Below are positions 7,559 to 15,286 of a stretch of 41,925 nucleotides of DNA, one piece after another (position 1 is the stretch's first letter; each line of letters starts with the position of its first letter). Below the pieces are notes generated by a model that made no database searches, was not told the DNA's origin, and saw only the letters and a program-made list of their open reading frames with translations. The stretch is from Bacillota bacterium. Lineage in GTDB: Bacteria > Bacillota > Sulfobacillia > JAIMAT01. The stretch lies in the NCBI GenBank assembly GCA_029961055.1, contig JASBVM010000016.1, positions 1 to 41,925 on the forward strand, written 5' to 3'. A program made the translations under genes and the position numbers.

Positions 7559-8449
7559 ATGGAAGACGGCCACGGCGAGCAACCGCGCCTGGAGCCCCTC
7601 CGAGGGCGGCGCGTGGTCAGCCTCGCCCTCAACGTGCCGGGCCCGGTGGCGGCCGCGCGCCTGCACCGGCTGGGGGCGGAGGTGGTCAAGGTGGAGCCGC
7701 CGGGCGGCGACCCCCTGGCCGGCTTCGCTCCCGGCTGGTACCGGGCCCTCACCCAGGGACAGCACCTCCTGCGCCTCGACCTGAAGAGCGCGGAAGGGAG
7801 GATGGAGCTGGACGAGCTGCTGGGGTCGGCGGACCTGCTCCTCACCGCCCAGCGCCCCTCGGCGCTCGGGCGGCTGGGCCTCGACCGGGCCAGCCTCCGG
7901 CGACGCTTCCCCCGCCTCGCCCAGGTGGCCATCGTGGGCCATCCCGCCCCGGAGACGGAGCGGCCCGGGCACGACCTGACCTACCTGGCCGCGGCGGGCC
8001 TGGCGCGGCCGCCGCGGCTGCCGCCGACGCTCCCGGTGGACCTGGCCGGCGCCGAGAGAGCGGTCGCCGCGGCCCTGGCGCTCCTGCTGGCGCGCGACCA
8101 GGGACAGGAGGCCGGCTACGCCGAGGTGGCGCTGGCCCAGGTCGCCTTCGATCTGGCCGAGCCCCTGCGCCAGGGCCTCACGGCGCCAGGCGGGCTCCTG
8201 GGCGGCGGCCTGGCCTTCTACCGCTTCTACCGGGCGAGCGATGGCTGGGTCGCCCTGGCCGCGCTGGAGCCGCGCTTCGCGGCCCGCCTCAAGGAGGAGC
8301 TGGCGCTCACTCGCGGGGACGCCCGGGAGCTGGAGGCGCTCTTCGCGCGGCGGCCAGCCGCCGAATGGCAGGCGTGGGCCGAGGCCCGGGACCTGCCGCT
8401 GGTGGCGCTCCCCGATGTTCAGGGCGAGCCGCCCGGCTTCACCGCCTGA
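7559..8449 (+). CDS. Family III CoA-transferase / AMACR-like protein, short
   Basis: 296 aa protein of the CaiB/BaiF (family III CoA-transferase) fold, closest to the alpha-methylacyl-CoA racemase branch. Seen: the N-terminal Rossmann stretch PGPVAAARLHRLGAEVVKVE followed by PPGGDPL, the racemase-type His in PGHDLTYLAAAGL, and an Asp in LPVDLAGAERA where the catalytic Asp is expected. Racemases and transferases of this group have about 360-400 residues. Here the C-terminal ~60 or more residues are missing after DLPLVALPD, so activity is doubtful or altered. The ATG at 7559 follows a G-rich site. The 3' end overlaps the convergent acyltransferase gene by 31 bases. Confidence 0.75.
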   Translation: MEDGHGEQPRLEPLRGRRVVSLALNVPGPVAAARLHRLGAEVVKVEPPGGDPLAGFAPGWYRALTQGQHLLRLDLKSAEGRMELDELLGSADLLLTAQRPSALGRLGLDRASLRRRFPRLAQVAIVGHPAPETERPGHDLTYLAAAGLARPPRLPPTLPVDLAGAERAVAAALALLLARDQGQEAGYAEVALAQVAFDLAEPLRQGLTAPGGLLGGGLAFYRFYRASDGWVALAALEPRFAARLKEELALTRGDARELEALFARRPAAEWQAWAEARDLPLVALPDVQGEPPGFTA

Positions 8450-10365
8450 GCCAGCATCTCCGCATAGGCACGGGCCCCCTCGGGATTGAGGTGGACGCCG
8501 TCCGGGTAGAAATACTCCGCCTTGCCCGCGCTGGCCCCGTACCAGTCGACCACCCTCACCCTGGGGAAGCGCCGGGCCGTGGCGTCGATGGTGGCGTTGA
8601 CCGACCGTTCCCAGGGGCGGGGGACGCGCACGTTGACCAGCACCACCTCCTTGGCCGAGCGGAGGTCGTCGAGGAGAGCGGCCAGCTGGTCGCGGGTGAA
8701 GGGCCCGTTGGTGCCGAGCTCGATGATCACCCGGTCGCCCAGCTTCCCCTGGGCGCGCAGTTCGGCCACCACCTTCGGCGCCTCGACCAGCTGGCGGCCC
8801 ACGCGTCCGTCGATGACCGCGCCGGGCAGAAGCTCGCGGAGGTACGGGGCGACGTCCAGCAGGACGGAGTCCCCGATGGCCGTCACCTCCTTCCCCGGTC
8901 CCGCCTGCGGCTCTTCCGCGGCGGCGCCTCCGCCGCCCGGCTTCGCGCCGGCCACGCGACCCGCGGGGCGTTCCCCGCTCCCGCCGCCGGGCGCGGGCAG
9001 CAGCTGGTCTCCGCGTCTCCCGGGCCCATGGACGAGCGGCGCCCCCCCGCCTCCCTGCCCGGGCACCGGGGAGGCGGAAGCCGCCGGCGAGGGGGCCGGA
9101 TCCAGCGAGCCCGCCGCCGGCAGCCAGCCCGAACCGGAGATCCGGCCTCCATCCAGGGGCGCGAGCCCCGCCAACCCCCAGGAGGCGAGGGCCACCACCA
9201 GCGCGGCCGCAGCAGCGGTGGCCCAGCCGCGCGCCCGGAGCCACCTCCCCGTCTCGCCCGCGTCGTGCGCCGCCTCCCACCAGCGCCGCGCCGCCCCGCG
9301 GCGGAACGGTTCCTCCACGAAGCGGTAGGAGAGGGCGGCGATCAACAGCGTCGCCCCCACCTGGATCGCCGCCCGCTCCGGCCGGAACTCGTTCATCTCG
9401 CTCACCGGCGTGGTGAGCGCGATGACCGGGTAGTGCCAGAGGTAGATCCCGTACGAGCGCAGGCCGATCCAGCGGAGAGGCGCCCAGCTGAGAAGCCGGG
9501 CGATCCTCCCCTCTCCCGGCGTCGCCGCGGCGATCACCGCCGCGGTGGCCACCGAGACCAGCACCATCCCGCCCTGGTAGAGAAAGCTCCCGTACTCGTC
9601 GCTCCACGCCAGCATGGCTCCGATGACCAGGAGACCGGCCGCGCCCGCCGCCTCCAGGGCGAGCCGGGCGGGCGGACGGGCCGCCCGGGGAGGCGCCCCG
9701 CTCGGCCAGAGGAGCGCCAGCGCGGCTCCGATCAGCAGGGCGAAGGCGCGGGTGTCGGTGCCGTCGTAGACGCGGGTGGGATCCCCGCCCGGCTGGAAGA
9801 GGAGCGCCATGGCCAGCGCCGAGGCCGCGGCCAGCCCCAGAACCGCCGGGACCAGCCGGCTCCTCCGGCGGAGGAGGCGAAGCCCCGCCAGGAGCAGAAG
9901 CGGCCAGAGAAGATAGAACTGCTCCTCCACCGCCAGCGACCAGAGGTGACCCAGCGGCGAGGGCGGCCCGAAGCGGGCGAAGTAGGAGACTTTGTGGAAG
10001 ATGAACCACCAGTTGCTGACATAGACCCAGGCGGCGAGCAGGTCGCCGCGCAGGTTGACCAGCCGGGCCGGATCGACCAGCGCCAGGTAGGCCGCGACGA
10101 TCAGGAGCATGGCGTAGAGCGCAGGCAGGAGGCGGCGGGCGCGCCGCAGCCAGAAGTGACCCAGGGCGATGCGGCCGCTTCTCCGGTATTCCGCCGCCAG
10201 CTGGTCGGTGATCAGGTAGCCCGAGATGACGAAGAAGACGTCCACACCCAGGAGGCCGCCCCTCGCCTGGGCCATCCCCAGGTGGTAGGCGATGACGGCC
10301 AGGACGGCCACCGCTCTGAGGCCGTCGAGGCCGGTGATGTAGCGGCGTGGTTCGACGGGGACCAA
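8419..10365 (-). CDS. Acyltransferase 3 - SGNH fusion (OatA-like)
   Basis: 648 aa membrane O-acyltransferase. Residues 1-~385 are an acyltransferase-3 domain with about ten membrane helices (start GLDGLRAVAVLAVIAYHLG; FFVISGYLIT; HLWSLAVEEQFYLLWP). A Pro/Gly/Ala-rich linker (~410-480) leads to an extracellular SGNH domain with block I IGDS, GTNG and the C-terminal DGVHLNPEG containing the catalytic Asp and His. OatA/OafB-type enzymes move acetyl groups across the membrane onto peptidoglycan or polysaccharides; the acceptor here is unknown. The TTG start at 10365 is preceded by GGAGG about 12 bases upstream. The gene is convergent with the AMACR-like gene. Confidence 0.9.
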   Translation of the reverse strand: MVPVEPRRYITGLDGLRAVAVLAVIAYHLGMAQARGGLLGVDVFFVISGYLITDQLAAEYRRSGRIALGHFWLRRARRLLPALYAMLLIVAAYLALVDPARLVNLRGDLLAAWVYVSNWWFIFHKVSYFARFGPPSPLGHLWSLAVEEQFYLLWPLLLLAGLRLLRRRSRLVPAVLGLAAASALAMALLFQPGGDPTRVYDGTDTRAFALLIGAALALLWPSGAPPRAARPPARLALEAAGAAGLLVIGAMLAWSDEYGSFLYQGGMVLVSVATAAVIAAATPGEGRIARLLSWAPLRWIGLRSYGIYLWHYPVIALTTPVSEMNEFRPERAAIQVGATLLIAALSYRFVEEPFRRGAARRWWEAAHDAGETGRWLRARGWATAAAAALVVALASWGLAGLAPLDGGRISGSGWLPAAGSLDPAPSPAASASPVPGQGGGGAPLVHGPGRRGDQLLPAPGGGSGERPAGRVAGAKPGGGGAAAEEPQAGPGKEVTAIGDSVLLDVAPYLRELLPGAVIDGRVGRQLVEAPKVVAELRAQGKLGDRVIIELGTNGPFTRDQLAALLDDLRSAKEVVLVNVRVPRPWERSVNATIDATARRFPRVRVVDWYGASAGKAEYFYPDGVHLNPEGARAYAEMLAQAVKPGGSP

Positions 10366-10422
10366 GGAAGTGTCGCGCCTCCGATCGACCGCAGATGCTG
10401 TCCCGTCCGAGAGCGTTCGGAA

Positions 10423-11826
10423 TCAGTCAGAGAGCGTTCCGTCTGCTATGACGGCTCCGGTCCCGGCGCGGTTCCGCCCCTGGAGAACGAGCGGTATGGC
10501 GACGCTTCCCAGTTGATGCGCCTGACGCCCGGCTCGGCTCCCGCCGGCGAGGGCTGCCAGCCTCCTCGTGGCCTCCAGCTTCTCCCGGTCGCCCAGCCGG
10601 GCCCGCTCCACCGCGTCCGCCAGCACCCGGATCGACCGGTCGTAGGCAGCCCGGTCGACAGGATAGGGATGGCCGTCCTTGCCCCCGTGGGCGAAGCTGT
10701 AGCGGACCGGGTCCCGGAAGCTGGCCGGGACGCCGTGGACCACCTCGGCCACCATGCTGAGCGCCCGCACCGTCTGCGCTCCCACGCCGGGCAGCCCGAT
10801 GAGCGCCTGGAAGTCGGGCACCTGCCGCTCGTAGACCCGGCGCAGGATCCGGTCCAGGCGGTCGGCGTCCGGCACGGCGTGGGCTGCCGGCAGGCTCAGA
10901 TAGCGGACCAGCGCCCGGCTCGCCCCGTCCGGGCTGTCCTCCGCCGCCGCGGCCCCGTCCGCGGCTCCGCCGCCGGCGGTCGCGCCGGGCGCGGACGCCT
11001 CCAACAGGCTCAACTGGCCGGCGCGGGCCAAGCGGGCGGTGCGGGCGGCTTGCACGCCGCGAGCGGCACGGGCAGCCGCCCGGGCCTCCCGGCCGGCGCC
11101 CGAGTCGAGCCAGTCCAGGAGGCGGCGGTAGTCGCGGAGCACCGCGTCCGGCCGCTCTTCCCGCGCCAGGGCGGCGATGGTTGTGCGCGCCGGCCCGCTC
11201 TCGGGGTCCACCAGGTTGAGCGTCGGTCCGCGGCGGTCGGAGCAGACGGCGCTGTGCGGCTCCTGCACGAAGCTCTTCACCTGCTCCCCCAGCCAGTGGT
11301 AGCGCCGCGCCCAGCGCCCGCCCCGTTCCATCCCCTGCTGTACCACCGCCCAGGCGCCGTCCGCCGTGAAGAGAAAGGTGTGGTGATAGAGCTCAAAGCC
11401 GTCTTGGACCGCCACCGAGTCCACCTTGGCGGCCAGCCGGCTCGCCCCGACCAGCGACGTCGGGTCGAAGGCCAGGGCATACCGGTCGGCCGCCGTCTCG
11501 ATCTCCCGCGGCGTCCGCCGCGAGGTGGCCCCCTTGCCGCCGGCCGCGAAGAGGCCCAGATCGCGGCCCCGCTGGGCGAGCGCGATCTTGACGGCGCCCG
11601 CCACCGTGGTCGTCAGCCCCGAGGAGTGCCAGTCGAAGCCGAGGACCGAGCCGAAGGCCTGGTACCAGAAGGGATCGGCGAAGCGGCGGAGGACCTCCCG
11701 GGGCCCGTACTCCAGGACCACCGCCTCGAGGATGCCGCCCGAAAGCTCCACCATCCGCCGGAAGAGCCACGGCGGGCAGTGACCGCCGTGGAGCGGCAGG
11801 TCCGCCACTCCGGTGCGCGTCGCCAT
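10423..11826 (-). CDS. DUF763 domain protein
   Basis: 467 aa protein of the DUF763 family, recognised by the N-terminal RTGVADLPLHGGHCPPWLF, by LEYGPREVLRRFADPFWYQA and by DGFELYHHTFLF. A helix-hairpin-helix (LPGVGAQTVRALSMVAEVV) near residue 365 suggests DNA contact. The biochemical function of the family is not established. Compared with typical members (about 370-400 aa) there is an Ala/Gly-rich insertion of ~60 residues in the middle, including GATAGGGAADGAAAAEDS. The ATG at 11826 was preferred to the more distal 11871 because family proteins begin right at this motif. The gene is divergent from the thiamine operon. Confidence 0.85.
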   Translation of the reverse strand: MATRTGVADLPLHGGHCPPWLFRRMVELSGGILEAVVLEYGPREVLRRFADPFWYQAFGSVLGFDWHSSGLTTTVAGAVKIALAQRGRDLGLFAAGGKGATSRRTPREIETAADRYALAFDPTSLVGASRLAAKVDSVAVQDGFELYHHTFLFTADGAWAVVQQGMERGGRWARRYHWLGEQVKSFVQEPHSAVCSDRRGPTLNLVDPESGPARTTIAALAREERPDAVLRDYRRLLDWLDSGAGREARAAARAARGVQAARTARLARAGQLSLLEASAPGATAGGGAADGAAAAEDSPDGASRALVRYLSLPAAHAVPDADRLDRILRRVYERQVPDFQALIGLPGVGAQTVRALSMVAEVVHGVPASFRDPVRYSFAHGGKDGHPYPVDRAAYDRSIRVLADAVERARLGDREKLEATRRLAALAGGSRAGRQAHQLGSVAIPLVLQGRNRAGTGAVIADGTLSD

Positions 11827-11911
11827 CCGCCCAGTCACCCCCGCGTCGCTTGGGACCTGTCTGCTTCCCATTCCCAGGGTAGCGCCACCGCCGGCCGCGG
11901 GACAGGCCGGG

Positions 11912-11941
11912 TTGCCGCCCCGCGGCGGCCGGCGCTATGAT
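11912..11941 (+). promoter_or_regulatory. Predicted sigma-A promoter of the thi operon
   Basis: TTGCCG at 11912-11917, an 18-base spacer and TATGAT at 11936-11941, followed by a leader of about 135 bases before the thiE start. It lies in the divergent gap between the DUF763 gene and thiE. Confidence 0.6.
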
Positions 11942-12004
11942 GGCTCCACCAGCCTTTCTCCCGACAAGAGCAGATGGAATCGACTCGAAGGCAGAGACTG
12001 GACT

Positions 12005-12040
12005 GCCACCGCGCCCCGCTCCGGGGCGGGTGGCTTTTTT
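12005..12040 (+). terminator. Intrinsic terminator in the thiE leader (attenuator candidate)
   Basis: A GC-rich hairpin made of GCCACC (12005-12010) and GGTGGC (12029-12034) with inner arms CGCCCC and GGGGCG, followed by six T. It sits between the promoter at 11912-11941 and the thiE ATG, so full-length transcription requires read-through. GGCAG (11990-11994) can pair with CTGCC (12003-12007), overlapping the left arm, so two exclusive foldings are possible. No TPP riboswitch signature (CTGAGA, or the CTGG...CCAG arm) is present. Confidence 0.75.
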
Positions 12041-12082
12041 CGTCGGCAGAGCGCGAACGGGGCGGAGAGGAAGCGAGGATCC

Positions 12083-12769
12083 ATGCCCGGGGCTGTCTTC
12101 CACCTGATCACCGACCGCGAACGGAGTAGCGGCGATCTTCGCCTCGCCCTGGCGGAGGCCGTCGCCGCCGGCGTCCGCTGGATCCAGATCCGCGAGAAGA
12201 CGGCGCCGGCGCAAGCACTCTTCCGTTTCGGGCGGGCGCTCCAGACCGATCCGAGGACACGGGCGGCCGCGCTGCTGGTCAACGATCGCGCGGACGTGGC
12301 CATGGCCCTCTCCGCCGCGGGCGTCCACCTGGCCAGGAAGAGCCTTCCTGTCGGTCCGGTGCGGCGCTTCCTTCCGCAGGCGATGCTCGTGGGCGCCAGC
12401 GTCCACTCGCGCCAGGAAGCGCTGGAGGCGGCGGAGGCAGGCGCCGACTACGTCACCTTCGGCCCGGTCTTCCCCACGCGTTCCCATCCGGGTCAGGCGG
12501 GGCAGGGATTGGAGGCCCTGGCGGAGGTGGTGGAGGCCGTCCGGCTTCCGGTGCTGGCCATCGGCGGAATCACGCCGGAGAACGTGGGCAGGGTTCTGGC
12601 CACAGGGGCGGCCGGCGTCGCCGCCATCGGCGCCGTTCTGGAGGCGCCCAGCCCGGGCGCCGCCACCCGCCGGCTCCTGGACGCCATCGAGTCCGCCCCC
12701 GCGCGCCCCCGCTTTCCCTTCCCGGGCCCATCCACCGCTGGCGCCGTTTCTATGACCTTCGGGAGGTGA
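12083..12769 (+). CDS. thiE: Thiamine-phosphate synthase
   Basis: 228 aa TIM-barrel enzyme that joins HMP pyrophosphate and the thiazole phosphate to give thiamine phosphate. Recognised by RWIQIREK, the LLVNDRADVAMA strand, GVHL, the glycine-rich YVTFGPVFPTRSHPGQ loop, and IGGITPENV with GAAGVAAIGAV near the end, which form the phosphate-binding sites. The ATG at 12083 follows GAGGATCC. The C-terminal ~25 residues after LLDAIES are a Pro-rich extension. It is the first gene of thiE - thiS::thiG - thiO, and its TGA touches the start region of the next gene. Confidence 0.93.
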   Translation: MPGAVFHLITDRERSSGDLRLALAEAVAAGVRWIQIREKTAPAQALFRFGRALQTDPRTRAAALLVNDRADVAMALSAAGVHLARKSLPVGPVRRFLPQAMLVGASVHSRQEALEAAEAGADYVTFGPVFPTRSHPGQAGQGLEALAEVVEAVRLPVLAIGGITPENVGRVLATGAAGVAAIGAVLEAPSPGAATRRLLDAIESAPARPRFPFPGPSTAGAVSMTFGR

Positions 12770-12774
12770 TGGCC

Positions 12775-13785
12775 TTGCGCCTGTGGGTCAATGGAAGATC
12801 GGAAGAGGTCGTGGACGGGCTCCGGCTGGAGGAGTTCCTCGCCGCCAGGGGGGTGGCGAGGACCGGGCTGGCGGTGGCGGTCAACGGCCGCGTCCTCCGG
12901 CCCGGTGAGAACCCGGAGCTCCGGGAGGGCGACCGCCTCGAACTGGTCCGGGCGGTGGCCGGCGGCGAACGGGACGAGGCCGATCGCCTCCACGTCGCGG
13001 GGACGCCCCTCCGGAGCAGGCTCTTCCTGGGCACGGGCAAGTACCCCGACGAGGAGAGCATGCGTCGGGCGCTGGAGGCGGCAGAGCCCGGGCTGGTCAC
13101 CGTGGCGGTCCGCGCCATGAACCCGGGGCGCGGCGAACAGAGCCTCCTGGACGCCATCGATCTCCGCCGCTACCGCCTGCTCCCCAACACCGCCGGCTCC
13201 ACGAGCGCGTCCCAGGCGGTCCACATGGCCGAACTGGCGCGGGTGGCCACCGGCACCGAGTGGATCAAACTGGAGATCGTCGGCGATCCGAGGACGCTCT
13301 GGCCGGACACGGCGGCGACGGTGGAGGCGACCAGGGAGCTGGTCCGGCAGGGCTTCGTCGTCCTGGCCTATACCAGCCCCGATCTGGTGGCGGCGCTGCG
13401 CCTGGAGGAGGCGGGTGCCGCCGCCGTCATGCCGCTCGCCTCCCCCATCGGCACGGGCCAGGGCTTCCAGGACTGGGCCGGCCTCCGCCGCATCATCGAG
13501 CGGATCCAGGTGCCGGTGGTGATCGACGCCGGGCTGGGCGTCCCCTCCGAGGCCGCACGCGCGATGGAGATGGGTGCCGACGCGGTCCTGGTCAACAGCG
13601 CCGTCGCCTACGCCGGCGATCCGGCGGCCATGGCACTGGCCTTCCGCCTGGCGGTCGAGGCAGGGCGCCGCGCCTTCCTGGCCGGCCGCATGCCCGTCCG
13701 GGAGGAGGCCGTCCCCTCCAGTCCCACCCGGGGGCTGCCCTCGCCCGGCGGCCTGCCCGCCTCGCTGGAGGGTACGGCCGGATGA
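12775..13785 (+). CDS. thiG: ThiS-ThiG fusion: sulfur carrier / thiazole synthase
   Basis: 336 aa fusion. Residues 1-64 are a ThiS ubiquitin-like sulfur carrier (MRLWVNGRSEEVVDG at the start, VNGRVLRPGENPELREGDR) ending in the diagnostic Gly63-Gly64. Without a stop the chain continues into ThiG, a TIM barrel with the Schiff-base Lys165 in WIKLEIVGD, MPLASPIGTGQG and the GADAVLVNSAVAYAGDP phosphate site. ThiG makes the thiazole ring from DXP, dehydroglycine and ThiS-thiocarboxylate. Here the Gly-Gly that must be activated is internal. The TTG at 12775 has GGGAGG 8 bases upstream; an ATG at 12769 and a GTG at 12766 are possible but lie too close to the ribosome site. Overlaps thiO by ATGA. Confidence 0.92.
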   Translation: MRLWVNGRSEEVVDGLRLEEFLAARGVARTGLAVAVNGRVLRPGENPELREGDRLELVRAVAGGERDEADRLHVAGTPLRSRLFLGTGKYPDEESMRRALEAAEPGLVTVAVRAMNPGRGEQSLLDAIDLRRYRLLPNTAGSTSASQAVHMAELARVATGTEWIKLEIVGDPRTLWPDTAATVEATRELVRQGFVVLAYTSPDLVAALRLEEAGAAAVMPLASPIGTGQGFQDWAGLRRIIERIQVPVVIDAGLGVPSEAARAMEMGADAVLVNSAVAYAGDPAAMALAFRLAVEAGRRAFLAGRMPVREEAVPSSPTRGLPSPGGLPASLEGTAG

Positions 13786-14963
13786 GCGCTCCGGCGCTCT
13801 TCTCCCGCGCCCCCGACACGCTGGTCGTGGGGGGTGGCGTGATCGGCGCCGCCATCGCCTGGCGGCTCGCCCGCCGCGGCCACTCCGTGGCGCTGGTGGA
13901 GGCTTCCTCCATCGCCGCCGGAGCCTCGGGCGCCGCGGCCGGCATGCTCGCCGCGCAGGCCGAGCAGCCCCACCCGGGCGCCCTTTTCGACGCCGGCCTC
14001 CTCTCGCGCAGGCTCCTGCTCGAGTGGCGGGAAGAGCTGGAAGGGAGCAGCGGCATCGGGCTGGACCTGGTGGCGACCGGTCTCCTCCGCGTCGCCTCCG
14101 GCGACGAGGAGGAGCGCGAACTCCACCGCCGGGTGGCCTGGCAGTCGGCGGCCGGCGCCCCTGCCCGCTGGCTGGATGCGGCGGCGCTGCGGGAGCTCGA
14201 GCCCGGGCTCGCCCCCTCGCTCCTCGGCGGGGCCTTCTTCCCCGCGGACAGCCAGCTCGAGGCGCCCCGCCTGGCCAGGGCGTACGCGCTGGCAGCCGCC
14301 GGCGAGGGCGCCTTCTTGGCTGAGGGGCTGCCCGCCGCCGGGCTGCTCCGGGAGGGCCGGCGAGTGACCGGCCTGCTCCTGGCCGACGGCCGCCGCCAGC
14401 CCGCGGGCCGCGTCGTCCTGGCCGCGGGCCATGCCGCCGCCCGCCTCTGGCCCCCTCTCGGGGAGCGGTTGGCGCTCCACCCGGTGCGCGGGCAGATCCT
14501 CGCCCTCCGGCCGTTTCCGGGCACGGCACCGCGCCACACGATCTTCGCCTCCACCGGCTACCTGGTCCCCAAACCGGACGGGCGGCTGCTGGTGGGCTCG
14601 GTGGAGGAGGAGGGCGAATGGCAAGCCCGCACCCGGCTCGACGTTCTCGACCGGCTGGCCCGGGCGGCGGTGGAGCTGGTTCCCGCGCTGGCCTCCGCCG
14701 AGCCGGTCGCGGCCTGGGCGGGCCTCCGCCCGAAGCTGGGCGACGGCCTCCCGGTCCTGGGCTTCTGGCCGGGAGCGGATGGGCTCTACGTGGCCGCGGG
14801 CCACTTCCGGAACGGCATCCTGCTCTCGGCCCTGAGCGGAGAGGCGGCCGCACTCGACCTGCTCGGGGAGGAGCTCCCGCCCGAACTCGGCCACGCCGTG
14901 GCGGCCTTCCGGCCGGAAGCGCGGGAGCTCCCCGGGGCCGGCTCGCCCTCCTCCACGGATTGA
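13782..14963 (+). CDS. thiO: Glycine oxidase ThiO
   Basis: 393 aa FAD-dependent amine oxidase (DAO family). The dinucleotide-binding motif GGGVIG is at residues 17-22, followed by LVEASSIAAGASGAAAGML. Further conserved stretches are LHPVRGQILALRP and, near the C-terminus, WAGLRPKLGDGLPVLG and AAGHFRNGILLS, which close the FAD and substrate sites. It oxidises glycine to dehydroglycine for thiazole synthesis by ThiG, which implies the oxygen-dependent route instead of the ThiH route. The start ATG overlaps the thiG stop by 4 bases. The gene ends the operon; a hairpin terminator lies ~45 bases downstream. Confidence 0.92.
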   Translation: MSAPALFSRAPDTLVVGGGVIGAAIAWRLARRGHSVALVEASSIAAGASGAAAGMLAAQAEQPHPGALFDAGLLSRRLLLEWREELEGSSGIGLDLVATGLLRVASGDEEERELHRRVAWQSAAGAPARWLDAAALRELEPGLAPSLLGGAFFPADSQLEAPRLARAYALAAAGEGAFLAEGLPAAGLLREGRRVTGLLLADGRRQPAGRVVLAAGHAAARLWPPLGERLALHPVRGQILALRPFPGTAPRHTIFASTGYLVPKPDGRLLVGSVEEEGEWQARTRLDVLDRLARAAVELVPALASAEPVAAWAGLRPKLGDGLPVLGFWPGADGLYVAAGHFRNGILLSALSGEAAALDLLGEELPPELGHAVAAFRPEARELPGAGSPSSTD

Positions 14964-14989
14964 CAATCTCTCCGGCCGCTCTTTATCCT
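14960..14989 (+). promoter_or_regulatory. Promoter-like sequence at the thiO stop
   Basis: TTGACA at 14960-14965 includes the thiO stop codon. A weak -10, TTATCC (14983-14988, 17-base spacer) or TATCCT (14984-14989, 18-base spacer), follows. It points at the terminator at 15007 and the NRAMP gene at 15287. It may be a real promoter with an attenuated leader, or chance. Confidence 0.35.
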
Positions 14990-15006
14990 GAGTCCGCCGC
15001 ACGGAC

Positions 15007-15045
15007 GGAGACCCCGCCCGGCCATCCGGGGCGGGTCTCCTTTCC
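15007..15045 (+). terminator. Intrinsic terminator after thiO
   Basis: GGAGACCCCGCCC (15007-15019) pairs with GGGGCGGGTCTCC (15028-15040) around a short loop, with one unpaired C, and is followed by TTTCCT. It most simply ends the thi operon. Confidence 0.75.
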
Positions 15046-15286
15046 TGTCCTTGCCCCGGGAGAGGGGATCGCCGCCGGCGGCGCTCCATGCCGGAACGGC
15101 GGCCCCAGACGAAGAGGAAGCCGGCCCGGATCGGTCCCGTTGCGCCGCGGGCGCGAGCCGCCGGGACCGTCGGCGGCGACACGGGCTCCACCCGGCATCG
15201 CCGCTCGCGGAAGCCGGCGCCGACCCGCGCGAGCCTCCCCCGGTCCCGGGAGAGAATCCACCTGGATCGGATGGGGGTGACCGCCG

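Noticed and set aside
8365-11940. Very long plus-strand open frame opposite the acyltransferase and DUF763 genes
   Set aside because: The translation is Arg/Gly/Gln/Pro-rich without domains. It is the antisense shadow expected when the real minus-strand genes have strong third-position GC bias.
11947-12040. TPP riboswitch or T-box before thiE
   Set aside because: The TPP core sequences are missing. ACCGCG at 12008-12013 resembles part of a T-box, but the UGGN that pairs with tRNA is not in the right place and there is no room for a stem I after the promoter.
12493-14853. Long minus-strand open frame opposite thiS-thiG-thiO
   Set aside because: Low-complexity Arg/Pro sequence with no motif; the plus strand encodes clear enzymes.
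15088-15286. Plus-strand ATG frame in the NRAMP leader
   Set aside because: Arg/Pro-rich, no ribosome site and no family; it simply runs into the NRAMP gene in another frame.
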